Source: Leuconostoc miyukkimchii (GTDB taxonomy: Bacteria; Bacillota; Bacilli; Lactobacillales; Lactobacillaceae). From it: DNA of 64,000 nucleotides. A program made the translations under genes and the position numbers. The stretch spans positions 1-64,000 of the forward strand of contig NZ_BPKY01000007.1 of assembly GCF_019656055.1 (NCBI RefSeq), in the 5' to 3' direction. Each line of letters starts with the position of its first letter. The stretch's first letter is position 1. Under the pieces are notes generated by a model that worked only from the letters and a program-made list of their open reading frames with translations, was not told the origin of the DNA and did no database searches. Shown piece by piece: positions 8,050-17,340 of this stretch.

Positions 8050-10374
8050 TTAAAAATTTCGCTTTGAATCACGTTTTTGACCTTGTTTAGCATCTAATGG
8101 TCCTCGTTTTGGTTTTGGCCCTTCTGACTTACCACGACGCTCATTTTTACGACGTTCATCACGATTTCGACCGACACCAAATTTACCATGCGATTTTGAG
8201 GCAACACGGATTGCTGTTGTTGGTGCACTTTCTGGATCAATCAACATAAAATCAACAGAACGTTCATCTTTATTGACTCGCAAGACTTTAACGCGAACCT
8301 TTTGACCAATTTGGAAAATATGATGTTTTGAACGTCCAATTAAAGCTGCATGTGACTCATCATATTCATAGTGATCATCAGTCAAGTTTGAAATATGAAC
8401 CAAACCTTCAACGGTATTTTCTAAACTAATAAATAATCCAAACTTCAATGCCGAATTAACGACACCATCAAACTCCAGTCCAACTTTATCAAGCATATAC
8501 TCAGCCTTTTTTAAGGCATCAACATCGCGTTCGGTATCAATAGCACGACGTTCACGTGTACTGGTATCTTCACCGATTTTTGCTAACTTATCAGCATATT
8601 TAGCTTGCGATTCAGCATTGTATCCGTGCTTTTCATACCATTTAATTAAGCGATGTACTGTCAAATCAGGATATCGACGAATTGGTGATGTGAAATGCGT
8701 ATAGTAGGAAGCGCCTAGACCAAAATGACCAACAGGTTCTGGTGAGTATTTGGCTTGTTTCATAGCACGTAACATCATAGTAGAAATCATTTGTTCCGCT
8801 GGATCTCCCGCAACATCAGCCATCAATTTTTGTAACATGCTTGGTGTTACCTTGCTTGGATCACCATAAACAGGATGTCCAAGTGCTTTTGAAAATTCAA
8901 AGAATGATTTTGCTCGTTCTTCATCCGGCGTTTCGTGCACACGGTACAAAAATGGTACTTCAAGTTTATCAAAATGCTCAGCAACAGTTTCATTTGCAGC
9001 CAACATAAATGATTCAATCATACGTTCAGCCGTGCCACGCTCACGTAATTTGATATCAATGGCTTTCCCCTCGTCATCAACAATTATTTGTGCCTCGGGT
9101 GCATCAAATTCGATTGCACCACGTTTTTTACGCATTTGATACAATATTTCATGCAATTCGCCCATGACTTTAAACATTGGTGTGAGTTGGGCATATTCTT
9201 CTTGTACGAATACATCACCCTCTAAAATCTTGTTAACTGCGTCATATGTCATTCGTGCATGCGATTTCATCACTGATGTATGCAACCGATGACTCACAAT
9301 TTGACCTGTTGGACTAATTTCCATTTCAGCAGATAATGCTAGACGTATCACGTTAGGATTTAATGATGCAATACCATTAGAAATGTTGCGTGGTAACATT
9401 GGTATGACTCTATCAGTCAAATATACTGACGTACCACGTGTATATGCCTCAGCATCTATAGTAGAGCCTTCAGTTACATAATGAGATACATCTGCAATAT
9501 GCACACCAAGATGATAATTCCCATTATCTAACTTCCATGCCACCACAGCATCATCAATATCCTTTGTATCTGCACCGTCAATTGTTACAAGTGTTTGCTC
9601 GGTAATATCCTCACGTCCAAGCCATTCCTTTTCTGGTACTTCTGCTGGAATCTTTGCCGCGTCATCTAACACTTCTTTGGGAAATTCACTTGGTACTTTC
9701 TTTGAATAGACAATTTGTAGAATGTCCATACCAGGTTCATCCTTATAACCTAGGGTTTCTGTGACGTGAGCAACTAGTTCACGTGGATGCGTTTTATCAG
9801 GAAAACGTGTCACTTCAGCAACGACAACCTGACCATCATTTGGTGTTAAACCATCAGAATTAATCAGAACTTTAAAATTCATTGCCTTTTTATCACTAAT
9901 TTTTAGTTCCCCAATTATATTCTTAGCTTCCGATCCCAGTGAAAATGTTCCCACAATACGCTCAAAAGCATGATCTACAATTTTTTCGACTTTACCTTCA
10001 GGTCCTCGATCTGGAGAAGGCGATGGTTTTATAGTTGAAACGTAGACATTATCCCCCTGCATCGCTTGGTGTGTATTTTCTGGATTAATAAAGAAATCTG
10101 GCAGGTCATTGTCGTACTTAACAAAGCCAAAGCCCTTATCATTTGCACGATAATTTCCTAATACAAGTCCAGCGTTGATATTATAGGAATAACGACCTTC
10201 ATTATCAATTGCGGAACCATCACGTACCAATGCAACCATTGCATTGGTAACTTGTTGATAGTCAGCTGCGGAATTCATTCGCAATCCATCAGCCATATTT
10301 TGCGTAGTAAAACTTTGTTGGCTATTTGATTTCAAAAAGCCATTGATCTGAGATTTTAATTGTTCAATTTCCAT
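8050..10374 (-). CDS. rnr: Ribonuclease R
   Basis: A 3'-5' exoribonuclease that degrades structured RNA, including trans-translation targets. Order: N-terminal winged helix (about 1-70), cold-shock OB domains (GFGFVKYDNDLPDFFI), the RNB catalytic domain with DGADTKDIDDAVVAW (the Asp cluster) and HFTSPIRRYPDLTVHR, a C-terminal S1 domain (VGLEFDGVVNSALKFGLFI) and a basic tail rich in Arg/Lys/Gly. I choose the ATG at 10374 (MEIEQLKS). The frame is open to a TTG at 10401, but that has no Shine-Dalgarno. Secretion gene secG precedes and smpB follows, the standard secG-rnr-smpB order. Confidence 0.95.
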   Translation of the reverse strand: MEIEQLKSQINGFLKSNSQQSFTTQNMADGLRMNSAADYQQVTNAMVALVRDGSAIDNEGRYSYNINAGLVLGNYRANDKGFGFVKYDNDLPDFFINPENTHQAMQGDNVYVSTIKPSPSPDRGPEGKVEKIVDHAFERIVGTFSLGSEAKNIIGELKISDKKAMNFKVLINSDGLTPNDGQVVVAEVTRFPDKTHPRELVAHVTETLGYKDEPGMDILQIVYSKKVPSEFPKEVLDDAAKIPAEVPEKEWLGREDITEQTLVTIDGADTKDIDDAVVAWKLDNGNYHLGVHIADVSHYVTEGSTIDAEAYTRGTSVYLTDRVIPMLPRNISNGIASLNPNVIRLALSAEMEISPTGQIVSHRLHTSVMKSHARMTYDAVNKILEGDVFVQEEYAQLTPMFKVMGELHEILYQMRKKRGAIEFDAPEAQIIVDDEGKAIDIKLRERGTAERMIESFMLAANETVAEHFDKLEVPFLYRVHETPDEERAKSFFEFSKALGHPVYGDPSKVTPSMLQKLMADVAGDPAEQMISTMMLRAMKQAKYSPEPVGHFGLGASYYTHFTSPIRRYPDLTVHRLIKWYEKHGYNAESQAKYADKLAKIGEDTSTRERRAIDTERDVDALKKAEYMLDKVGLEFDGVVNSALKFGLFISLENTVEGLVHISNLTDDHYEYDESHAALIGRSKHHIFQIGQKVRVKVLRVNKDERSVDFMLIDPESAPTTAIRVASKSHGKFGVGRNRDERRKNERRGKSEGPKPKRGPLDAKQGQKRDSKRNF

Positions 10375-10404
10375 GTATTTATTCTTTCTAAATTTTTTCA
10401 AAAT

Positions 10405-10436
10405 AAAAAGTCAGTCTACAAAAAGAGCAAACTGAC
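10405..10436 (-). terminator. Possible weak terminator between secG and rnr
   Basis: Minus strand GTCAGT (10431-10436) and ACTGAC (10410-10415) pair over a 15-base loop and are followed by TTTTTATTTT. It may be only partial, allowing read-through from secG to rnr. Confidence 0.45.
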
Positions 10437-10447
10437 CGTGATATTTT

Positions 10448-10690
10448 TTAATGTGCTGATAGATACATCAACGCAAAACCAATGACGAACCACAAACCGC
10501 CTAAAATAGCAGTTGCACGACGCATAACAGCCTCGAAGCCACGTGATTTACGTTCAGCAAACAGGTCACCTGCGCCACCTGATAATGCTGATAATGCATC
10601 TTGTTGTTTACTTGGTTGCATCATGACTGTCACAATGAGCAAAAAACCCACAACAATCAAAGCAACGGTGAGTACTTGTTCCACAGTCAT
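10448..10690 (-). CDS. secG: Preprotein translocase subunit SecG
   Basis: An 80-residue SecG, the small stimulatory subunit of the SecYEG channel. Two membrane helices are visible (VLTVALIVVGFLLIVTVMM at about 6-24 and the C-terminal ILGGLWFVIGFALMYLSA at about 62-79), joined by the family loop MQPSKQQDALSALSGGAGDLF. AGAGG precedes the ATG at 10690. Location before rnr and smpB is the usual Firmicute arrangement and supports the call for such a short gene. Confidence 0.93.
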   Translation of the reverse strand: MTVEQVLTVALIVVGFLLIVTVMMQPSKQQDALSALSGGAGDLFAERKSRGFEAVMRRATAILGGLWFVIGFALMYLSAH

Positions 10691-10783
10691 AACCTCTTAC
10701 TTTAAATCTTTAACCTCTATTATAGCAAAAAAGAAAATATCTTGCACGATAAATCATCTAATATAGCATACCGCTATTTTTTC

Positions 10784-11557
10784 TTAATTTCCGGCTACTA
10801 AACTAAACATGAGAATACCACCGGCAATGGCGACATTCAAGCTCTCTGCTTGTCCTTGAATTGGGATATACAAGTTAGCTGTTGTTTTTTGAGCTAATTC
10901 ATCTGACATGCCTTGTCCTTCGTTTCCGACAATCAAAGCAAATTGTGTACTAGCTTGTATTTCACGATATGATCGTGCGGCATCGTTTAACTGCGAACCA
11001 TAAACTGGCAAATTATTTGCCGTTAACATGTCCGTCCATTCATTTAAATCACCGTTTAGAACTTCTAAATGAAATTGTGATCCCTGCATTGCTCGAACCA
11101 CTTTTGGTGCATAGGCATCAGCCGTTCCTTCTCCAAGCACAACACCCTTAAAGCCAGCAGCGTCAGCTGTACGCACTAGAGTACCAACGTTACCTGGATC
11201 TTGAATGCCATCAAGCAATAACCATGCACCATCATGTACATAACTTGGGTCAAAAGTTTTATCTGGCAATGAAATTTCTGCAAAAATACCTTGTGGCGTA
11301 TTTGTACCTGCAATATGCTTAGCTACTTCTTCACTGATTTCAAAAGCTGGTACGCCATGAGGAACATCAGGTAAATGTGCTTGCATTTGTTCTTCTGTAG
11401 CCATAACAGCATGAAACTTAGCTTTAGCTTTCACAGCCTCTTCAACTAAATGCCAACCGTCTAGTAAATATGTGCGGTTTTCTTGACGGCCTTTTTTTGT
11501 TGCCAACTTAGCCCAAGCCTTCACACGATTGTTTTGATTTGATAAAATGCGATCCAT
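10784..11557 (-). CDS. TrmH/SpoU-family RNA 2'-O-methyltransferase
   Basis: A 257-residue SPOUT methyltransferase that probably methylates ribose in rRNA or tRNA. The N-terminal substrate-binding domain starts with NNRVKAWAKLATKKGR and DGWHLVEEAV. The SPOUT domain carries the three SpoU motifs: LLDGIQDPGNVGTLVRTADAAG (about 113-134), IVGNEGQGMSDE and IPIQGQAESLNVAIAGGILMF at the C-terminus, which form the knotted SAM site. It resembles YsgA/TsnR-type proteins; the target nucleotide cannot be told from sequence. AGGAAG precedes the ATG. In many lactic acid bacteria this gene sits next to pheS; here it is next to yidC. Confidence 0.9.
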   Translation of the reverse strand: MDRILSNQNNRVKAWAKLATKKGRQENRTYLLDGWHLVEEAVKAKAKFHAVMATEEQMQAHLPDVPHGVPAFEISEEVAKHIAGTNTPQGIFAEISLPDKTFDPSYVHDGAWLLLDGIQDPGNVGTLVRTADAAGFKGVVLGEGTADAYAPKVVRAMQGSQFHLEVLNGDLNEWTDMLTANNLPVYGSQLNDAARSYREIQASTQFALIVGNEGQGMSDELAQKTTANLYIPIQGQAESLNVAIAGGILMFSLVAGN

Positions 11558-11626
11558 TATTTTAATTCTTCCTGTCCTGTTAATAGAACTGATAGAAGTA
11601 GGCTAATTAATTGACCTACTTAAACT

Positions 11627-12538
11627 TTAACGCTGCTGTTTCCCAACATTACGTTGTTTTTTATTTTGTGTATCTGGTTTTTGCAACTCTTTTGAGTCAC
11701 TAGGTGCACCATTGGTAATTTTTGAGTTGCTTTCTTTCATCAAATCATCTGCTGTTTTTTTGATTTTGAACTCACGTGCAACACGTTTTTCAAGACCAGG
11801 TCGCTGATAATGTTGAATTAAGGTCTGTATTAGTGCAAATATACCACCTACCACAAAATAAAGACCAATTGCCCCACTAGCAATCATAGCAAAAACAAAA
11901 ATCATCACAGGGCTAATAAACATCATCATTGCAGAAGTTTTCTTCTGTTCTTCTGGCATGTGTTGCATAGCTAACCAAGCCTGAATCAAGTAAATTACAC
12001 CTGCTGCAATGGCAAAAATAATTTGTGGTTTACCAAGATCAAGCCCTAAAAATGTTGCGCCTTTCAGTGCTGGAGCATGTAAAATTGCTGAATACAAGCC
12101 AGAAAAAATAGGTAACTGCATCGCCATAGTCAAGAAGGAAATACCACCAATCACACTGACATCGTTTTCGCGATACAATGACATCATGGCCATACTAGCC
12201 TGTTGTTGCTCTTGGGTTGTCCCAGCTTTGCGCGTTAATGCCTGCAGCTTATCAATTTCAGGTTTGAGCGTTTGCATTTTAATTTGATTAATAGTGGTAT
12301 TAATCTGTTGATTTAAAAAGAACGGTAACAAGACTAAACGCAAAATAGCCGTGATTATAATAATTGCCCAGCCTATACCGTTTATTCCACCAATGAACTG
12401 AGCAATATCAGTCATAATGTTCGCTAACGGATGACCAAGCCAGCGATACATTTTACTGTGCTCATCATAGCCACCGGTGATTAAAATTATATCCAATATT
12501 ACAAAAGCTGTTGTTAGAACACGCTTTAATTGTTTCAT
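11627..12538 (-). CDS. yidC: Membrane protein insertase YidC/Oxa1
   Basis: A 303-residue insertase of the Gram-positive Oxa1/YidC2 type that helps membrane proteins fold with or without SecYEG. Five membrane helices fit the sequence, beginning with GIGWAIIIITAILRLVLLPFFL, whose Arg is the conserved groove charge, followed by the cytoplasmic hairpin (QIKMQTLKPEIDKLQ). The C-terminus is very basic (KPDTQNKKQRNVGKQQR), as in ribosome-binding YidC2. Oddly, the usual lipobox cysteine is missing: the N-terminal signal reads ILITGGYDEH, so it may not be a lipoprotein. AGGAG is 12 bases before the ATG. Acylphosphatase lies upstream, a common partner. Confidence 0.93.
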   Translation of the reverse strand: MKQLKRVLTTAFVILDIILITGGYDEHSKMYRWLGHPLANIMTDIAQFIGGINGIGWAIIIITAILRLVLLPFFLNQQINTTINQIKMQTLKPEIDKLQALTRKAGTTQEQQQASMAMMSLYRENDVSVIGGISFLTMAMQLPIFSGLYSAILHAPALKGATFLGLDLGKPQIIFAIAAGVIYLIQAWLAMQHMPEEQKKTSAMMMFISPVMIFVFAMIASGAIGLYFVVGGIFALIQTLIQHYQRPGLEKRVAREFKIKKTADDLMKESNSKITNGAPSDSKELQKPDTQNKKQRNVGKQQR

Positions 12539-12590
12539 GATTTTGTTTTTTTCTCCTGTTTATTACAGAAGTCCATTATACCAAGATTTT

Positions 12591-12863
12591 TTACTTAATA
12601 GCAAAATTATTCGATTCAAACGGCCCAACTGCTTGTTTCACTACCTTATCAACACGACTATAAAATCCTGGACCCTGGGTAAGTTCACTAAGAAAAGACG
12701 ACATATCAGCTTCATCACCCTGCGCCTTTATTTCAACAGAATTATCAAGCTTATTATGTACCCAACCAACAATACGATATTTATCAGCTAGGCGTTTTGT
12801 AAACCAACGAAATCCTACACCTTGAACAATTCCATAGACATTAATTTGGTAACTTTGTATCAT
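12591..12863 (-). CDS. acyP: Acylphosphatase
   Basis: A 90-residue enzyme hydrolysing acyl phosphates. The catalytic motif GIVQGVGFRWFTKRLADK (residues 10-27) contains the Arg of the phosphate loop, and GWVHNKLDNSVEIKAQG carries the conserved Asn and the second family motif. I start at the ATG at 12863 (MIQSYQINVYG), which gives the family's usual length; the frame stays open to 12923 but those 20 residues overlap the histidine kinase gene and are unlike the family. It overlaps the kinase 3' end by 23 bases, so the two are translationally linked, though this gene more often pairs with yidC. Confidence 0.93.
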   Translation of the reverse strand: MIQSYQINVYGIVQGVGFRWFTKRLADKYRIVGWVHNKLDNSVEIKAQGDEADMSSFLSELTQGPGFYSRVDKVVKQAVGPFESNNFAIK

Positions 12864-13950
12864 ATGCTTTCTCTCTATATAATGGCAAGCGTATTGTAAA
12901 GACCGAACCTGAACCCAGTGCACTTTCTATTGCAATTTCACCACCATAGGCATCAACCAAGCGTTGTGCGATGCTTAAACCTAATCCATTGCCACCCTTG
13001 GCACGCGAACGTGCCTTGTCAACACGATAAAAACGATCAAAAACACGCGCTGCATCTTCACTAGATAGGCCTTCTCCAAAATCTTGAATTCCTATTTCTA
13101 CACGATTTGTTGTTTGTGATAATGCAAAATGAATTTCCTTGCGTGCTACTGAGTATTTAATCGCATTATCGGCTAAAATAATTATGATTTGTTCCATATG
13201 ATCTTGACGTACTTTAACATTGGCAGCCTGTATCAAATCATCATCAAACGTAAACACAAAATCTGGGTGAATGAGTTTAAAATTATCAAATACACGATGT
13301 ACAAGACCACCGATTTCAGTAACCTCTTGCACATTTTCGATAGGTATTTGTTCTGCACGTGTTAAATTAAGCATTTCGTTGATTAAAATTTCCATGCGTT
13401 GCATCTCTGCAAGGGAAGATTTTATTGAATCTTCCAAAACTTCAGGTTCATCTTTTCCCCAACGATTAAGTAAGTCCATATGGCCTTTAACTATGGTCAC
13501 AGGTGTTCGCAATTCATGAGAAACATCTGACACAAACTGTTGCTGAGCAGCAATAAGACTTTGTATGCGATCAATCATACGATTCAAAAGATTAATTAAG
13601 TCGGAAAATTCATTATTCGAATTTGTGTTATTTGCCCGAATATTTGTCATCGGATCATCTTCAAAAGCTTCAATAGTGGTTTTTATGTATTTCACTGGCC
13701 TTAAGATATACCGTGTCAAAACAAAAGTAAACAAGAAAACTACTACACCACCTAAAATGACGCCTAACCAAAGATATTGATATAATGATTCTGGTAATTT
13801 TCCATAATAATTTTTAACTAATTCGGCTACAACAATTGCAAAGCCGGCAAATATAATAAAAAAACCAGACGCCATCCCCAATGAAAGCTGCCAGCTCAAT
13901 GAGAAACGACGTGAGGTTTTTTCAATTGTTTTTATTTCCTTAGCCATCAT
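12841..13950 (-). CDS. Sensor histidine kinase (HAMP, OmpR/ArlS type)
   Basis: A 369-residue two-component sensor. Two membrane helices (about 20-45 and 58-80) enclose an extracellular loop of only about 12 residues, so it probably senses the membrane or an intramembrane signal. HAMP (about 80-133) follows, then the H-box FVSDVSHELRTPVT with phospho-acceptor His145, the N-box DNAIKYS, G1 DFGEGLS, the F-box FDRFYRVDKARS and G2 GNGLGLSIA. It resembles the ArlS/CsrS group. It starts just after the response regulator stop and belongs to the same operon. The Shine-Dalgarno is weak, suggesting translational coupling. Confidence 0.93.
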   Translation of the reverse strand: MMAKEIKTIEKTSRRFSLSWQLSLGMASGFFIIFAGFAIVVAELVKNYYGKLPESLYQYLWLGVILGGVVVFLFTFVLTRYILRPVKYIKTTIEAFEDDPMTNIRANNTNSNNEFSDLINLLNRMIDRIQSLIAAQQQFVSDVSHELRTPVTIVKGHMDLLNRWGKDEPEVLEDSIKSSLAEMQRMEILINEMLNLTRAEQIPIENVQEVTEIGGLVHRVFDNFKLIHPDFVFTFDDDLIQAANVKVRQDHMEQIIIILADNAIKYSVARKEIHFALSQTTNRVEIGIQDFGEGLSSEDAARVFDRFYRVDKARSRAKGGNGLGLSIAQRLVDAYGGEIAIESALGSGSVFTIRLPLYREKAYDTKLPN

Positions 13951-13956
13951 ATCTCA

Positions 13957-14646
13957 TTAGCTACGCATAACATAACCAGTACCACGAACTGTCTGGATAT
14001 AAGATGCTTTGCTTTCCGGATCATCAATTTTATTACGTAAGTATCGAATATACACGTCTACAACGTTAGTCTCAACTTCTGAATCAAATCCCCAAACTTC
14101 TTTTAACAACTGTTCACGTGATTGAACGACATTAATATTTTCTACCAAGGTGAGCAATAGATCGTATTCACGCTTAGTTAAATTAATAATTTGATCATCA
14201 CGACGTGCTATGCGGTTTTCTTTTTCAATACGTAAATCTTTAAAATTAATGATTGAACGGTGCTTATCATTTGATTCCGTTTCAATTGCAATTCGACGGA
14301 GTAATGAACGGATACGCGCTAACAACTCTTCGATTGCAAATGGCTTAACTAAGTAGTCATCTGCCCCATAATCTAGCCCTGACACACGGTCAATCACTGA
14401 GTCGCGTGCTGTCATCATGATAATGGGTGTCTTCTTAGATTCGCGCAAACGGCGTGCAACTTCTAAACCATTTAATTCAGGCAACATCAAATCAAGTAAA
14501 ATAACATCGTAGTTATTTTCTAGTGCTGCATCTAATCCAGAACGACCATCTAGGACAGTTTCAACTTCATAGCCTTCATGCTTGAGTTCAAGGCCTACGA
14601 ATTTTGCTAAATTTTCTTCATCTTCAATAATTAATACTTTGCTCAT
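13957..14646 (-). CDS. OmpR/PhoB-family response regulator (ArlR-like)
   Basis: A 229-residue DNA-binding regulator. The receiver domain (1-120) has the acidic pair EDEEN, phospho-acceptor Asp52 in VILLDLMLPELNG, Thr79 in MMTARD and Lys101 in DDYLVKPF. The C-terminal winged helix (about 135-229) has NLTKREYDLL, SREQLLKEVWG, VDVYIRYLRNKID and the final TVRGTGYVM. GAGGAA precedes the ATG. It is followed directly by the sensor kinase gene, its certain partner. The receiver resembles ArlR/CsrR regulators of envelope genes; the regulon is not visible here. Confidence 0.94.
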   Translation of the reverse strand: MSKVLIIEDEENLAKFVGLELKHEGYEVETVLDGRSGLDAALENNYDVILLDLMLPELNGLEVARRLRESKKTPIIMMTARDSVIDRVSGLDYGADDYLVKPFAIEELLARIRSLLRRIAIETESNDKHRSIINFKDLRIEKENRIARRDDQIINLTKREYDLLLTLVENINVVQSREQLLKEVWGFDSEVETNVVDVYIRYLRNKIDDPESKASYIQTVRGTGYVMRS

Positions 14647-14743
14647 TATTTTTCCTCGACATTTAGATCGGTCAGTACCGATTACAATTTGTTATTACTT
14701 CTCTATATTTTAGAGTAATTTCTAAATATTTGCAAGTATTTTC

Positions 14744-15289
14744 TCATTCTTTGAAAAAATCATCTAATTTAGCCAACCTAGGGTCTAGATCTGCCTTACT
14801 TTCACTTTTTTTCTCATTTTCAAATGTCTCTTCACTGATAACGTGCCAATCATTTCCAGAAGGAAGTGTCTCATTGTCTCTTTCTTCCGGCGTTAAAATT
14901 TGTAGTGGCAGTTCGGCAATAATACTATCAAGTATAGCCTTGTCAATATCAAGTGTTTCATTTTCTAACACAAAAACCGGCTCAGTTTCCTCGAAATTTT
15001 CTAATCGCTGCGCATCCTCGATATATCGTTCATCTATTATAAGATCGACATGATGTATAACAGGTGTCAAAGACCGTGAGGATGGTACCGTTATTTGTCC
15101 CTCAACTGTCATTTGAAGATTTAAATCATCATTATCTTCATATCGAATACTGCCTTTAACTTGCAATGGTGATAGCGCTAATACTGTTCTTGGAAAACGT
15201 TCTTTTGCAATGTTTTCTATATTTAGTTCTTCATCAAATGTTAACGCGTTTTGACGATATTTTTGAAGTTGGTTTTTATTATATTTCAT
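14744..15289 (-). CDS. DUF177 (YceD) family protein
   Basis: A 181-residue acidic protein of the DUF177/YceD family, which is linked to 23S rRNA and L32 biogenesis in bacteria and plastids. Recognisable parts are the central strand-rich domain (VKGSIRYEDNDDLNLQMTVEGQITVPSSRSLTPV, with the usual cysteines replaced), the acidic ETEPVFVLENETLDIDKAILDSIIAELPLQ segment and the C-terminal DPRLAKLDDFF motif that is diagnostic. AGGAGG lies 4 bases before the ATG. In most Firmicutes rpmF (L32) follows; here the two-component operon follows instead. Confidence 0.9.
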   Translation of the reverse strand: MKYNKNQLQKYRQNALTFDEELNIENIAKERFPRTVLALSPLQVKGSIRYEDNDDLNLQMTVEGQITVPSSRSLTPVIHHVDLIIDERYIEDAQRLENFEETEPVFVLENETLDIDKAILDSIIAELPLQILTPEERDNETLPSGNDWHVISEETFENEKKSESKADLDPRLAKLDDFFKE

Positions 15290-15356
15290 CTTGCCTCCTA
15301 AAAGTTAGACGCTTAAACGCCTTTGATGGTATCCAATTTTTACAGTAATAACTGAC

Positions 15357-16532
15357 TCACTTATTTTCAACATAAATTGGTCTACGTGTGACATCTTGTT
15401 GCTGTCCAGCATCATTTGCCAACATTTGCCATAGCTTTCCCGCTTTAAAATCTAGGCGCAAATTCGCTTTAGCCAAATTCTGATCAACCTTACTAATCAA
15501 AGGTAATGTCGTTGTTTTTTTAACGCTATTTAAATATTGTTGTCCAGCGTCAGTAAATCCCAAAACACGTAAATAAGGATCTTGCATTGCTGCTTGCATC
15601 TGGTCTACCTTGACATTCAAAAGTGTGTACAATAATGTACGTTGTATGCGGGCAAATGTATAGCGCTTTGATTTTACTGATTTAATAAAGCTTTGATAAC
15701 TTTGGGGTCCTGGTTCCCCTAACATGACCCCAGCCAATCGATGTTCCAATCCTTCAGCCATTTGGTAAACTTGACCCAATTGACCTGTCGTATCTGTTAT
15801 TATACGATACTTCAACAATGTCCAAAACTTTTTTTCAAAATCTATTGTGTTATTTGCAAAGTTCACGTCTTTTAACGTCATTTCTGGTACGACATTTTGA
15901 ATTTTTTCTAGTTTCCCTTTATGTAAAGCTAAGCGAATTGATGATGCAGAAGCAATTGATTGATCGGCAGAAAACATTTTGTCATGATATCCTGCTGCTA
16001 CTCGCTGTATCGCATGTAACTTCATATCTACTTCTAATGCTAAAACAGCTTTAGCATATCCAAATGCTAAAATATCATTTGGATCCTCCAAAATAAATCC
16101 TGTCTCTGTTGCCAATTGTTTAGCATAAGCACTGGCAAAAGTTTGATTTTTTTCTTGAATATTTTTACCTTCTAGGACACTCGGTGCTTGTTTTGCTAGT
16201 GACAAAAAATCAACGTCAGCATGTTCACTACCAAAGACTAACTCTTGTATACCTAGTGCTGCAAGTAATTTAACTGCGCCTTCGGCAAATATATGGCTTG
16301 GCTGTACAGCATAAAAAGTAGGCAACTCGATTACTAGATCAACGCCATTTTCTAATGCCGCCTGCGCTCTTGTCCATTTATCAAAAAGCGCTGGTTCGCC
16401 ACGCTGAACAAAATTACCAGACATGACTGCCACAACAACATCAGCACCTGTTTCTTTTCTAGCTTGTTGTATATGATAAATATGTCCATTATGAAACGGA
16501 TTATATTCCGTTACTATACCTACTGCTTTCAT
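15357..16532 (-). CDS. tmcAL: tRNA(Met) cytidine acetate ligase (YlbM)
   Basis: A 391-residue nucleotidyltransferase-fold enzyme that acetylates the wobble cytidine of elongator tRNA-Met with acetate and ATP. The N-terminus holds GIVTEYNPFHNGHIYHI, the HxGH signature of the HIGH superfamily, then VVAVMSGNFVQRGEPA and VIELPTFYAVQPS; SSIRLAL in the middle is the conserved RNA/ATP-site motif. Length matches the family (about 390). Its ATG overlaps the stop of the upstream methyltransferase gene (ATGA), so both are co-translated. The usual partner DUF177 gene follows 67 bases later. Confidence 0.92.
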   Translation of the reverse strand: MKAVGIVTEYNPFHNGHIYHIQQARKETGADVVVAVMSGNFVQRGEPALFDKWTRAQAALENGVDLVIELPTFYAVQPSHIFAEGAVKLLAALGIQELVFGSEHADVDFLSLAKQAPSVLEGKNIQEKNQTFASAYAKQLATETGFILEDPNDILAFGYAKAVLALEVDMKLHAIQRVAAGYHDKMFSADQSIASASSIRLALHKGKLEKIQNVVPEMTLKDVNFANNTIDFEKKFWTLLKYRIITDTTGQLGQVYQMAEGLEHRLAGVMLGEPGPQSYQSFIKSVKSKRYTFARIQRTLLYTLLNVKVDQMQAAMQDPYLRVLGFTDAGQQYLNSVKKTTTLPLISKVDQNLAKANLRLDFKAGKLWQMLANDAGQQQDVTRRPIYVENK

Positions 16533-17287
16533 GCCTTCACCGCCTTAAAAAACCATCGCTCTGTCGTATCATTAATTTCCTTGTGTCCAAAATCGGCAGA
16601 AATTGTAATATTGGTGAAGCCAGCTGCTAATAACTCTCGTTGATAAATGTCTAATTGATACGTTTGCTCATGATGAATTTCTCGTAAAATTTTAAAACCA
16701 TCAATTGATTCATCGTATACAAAAAACTTTAAATCATGGTCAACACTATCTTTTTCTTCTCCCGGATAACTTGTCCACATGAAAATATTATCTTCATCAT
16801 CATCATTGTTATAAAAATAGTTGTCGTATAACACATTCACTTGATAAGGTGTTATCACATCAAATAAAAATTGTCCACCGGTTTCAAGATGTGCATGAAC
16901 TTGGTTAATTGTCGCTTTAAAATCTTCTAAATTAGGTAGATAATTCAGCGCATCAGCAAAACTGACAATCGTTGGGTAACTGTACTGCCAGTCAGACCAT
17001 TCCCGCATATCTGCTTGTAGTAAGTTTACGTCAACATCAGCCTCTCTAGCGTGATCTTGTGCCAAAGCCAACATTTCGGTAGAAATATCTAACACATCAA
17101 CCTTGTATTTTTTCTGTGATAGCAAGACAGCCAGTCTACCAGCACCACCACCCAAATCTAGGAGCCGTCCTGGTTTCGTATTTTTTTCAACATACGTCGC
17201 CCATGATTGATACATATCATCATTAAATAGTTTATCGTATTTTTCGGCAAATGTTGAATAATTATTTTGTATATTTTTGTTAGTCAT
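16529..17287 (-). CDS. Class I SAM-dependent methyltransferase (YqeM-like)
   Basis: A 252-residue methyltransferase of unknown substrate. Motif I is GRLLDLGGGAGRLAVLLSQ (about 42-60), followed by VDVLDISTEMLALA and LLQADMREW, giving a complete SAM-binding Rossmann fold. It matches the YqeM protein found in the yqe cluster of Firmicutes. I start at the ATG at 17287; an open frame extends to 17392 but would run into the rsfS coding region and through a strong terminator. That terminator (17299-17340) separates it from rsfS, so it must have its own promoter or depend on read-through. It overlaps tmcAL by 4 bases. Confidence 0.87.
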   Translation of the reverse strand: MTNKNIQNNYSTFAEKYDKLFNDDMYQSWATYVEKNTKPGRLLDLGGGAGRLAVLLSQKKYKVDVLDISTEMLALAQDHAREADVDVNLLQADMREWSDWQYSYPTIVSFADALNYLPNLEDFKATINQVHAHLETGGQFLFDVITPYQVNVLYDNYFYNNDDDEDNIFMWTSYPGEEKDSVDHDLKFFVYDESIDGFKILREIHHEQTYQLDIYQRELLAAGFTNITISADFGHKEINDTTERWFFKAVKA

Positions 17288-17298
17288 ATGCTTTATTT

Positions 17299-17340
17299 TA
17301 ACAGAAAAAAAGATGAGCCGTTGCCCATCTTTTTTTCTGT
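17299..17340 (-). terminator. Terminator at the end of the yqe cluster
   Basis: Minus strand GATGGGC, loop AACG, GCTCATC followed by TTTTTTTCTG, with the stem extended by flanking A/T runs. It begins directly after the rsfS stop. Confidence 0.85.

Noticed and set aside
12864-12923. N-terminal extension of acylphosphatase
   Set aside because: It overlaps the kinase gene and is absent from the family; the ATG at 12863 gives the normal length.
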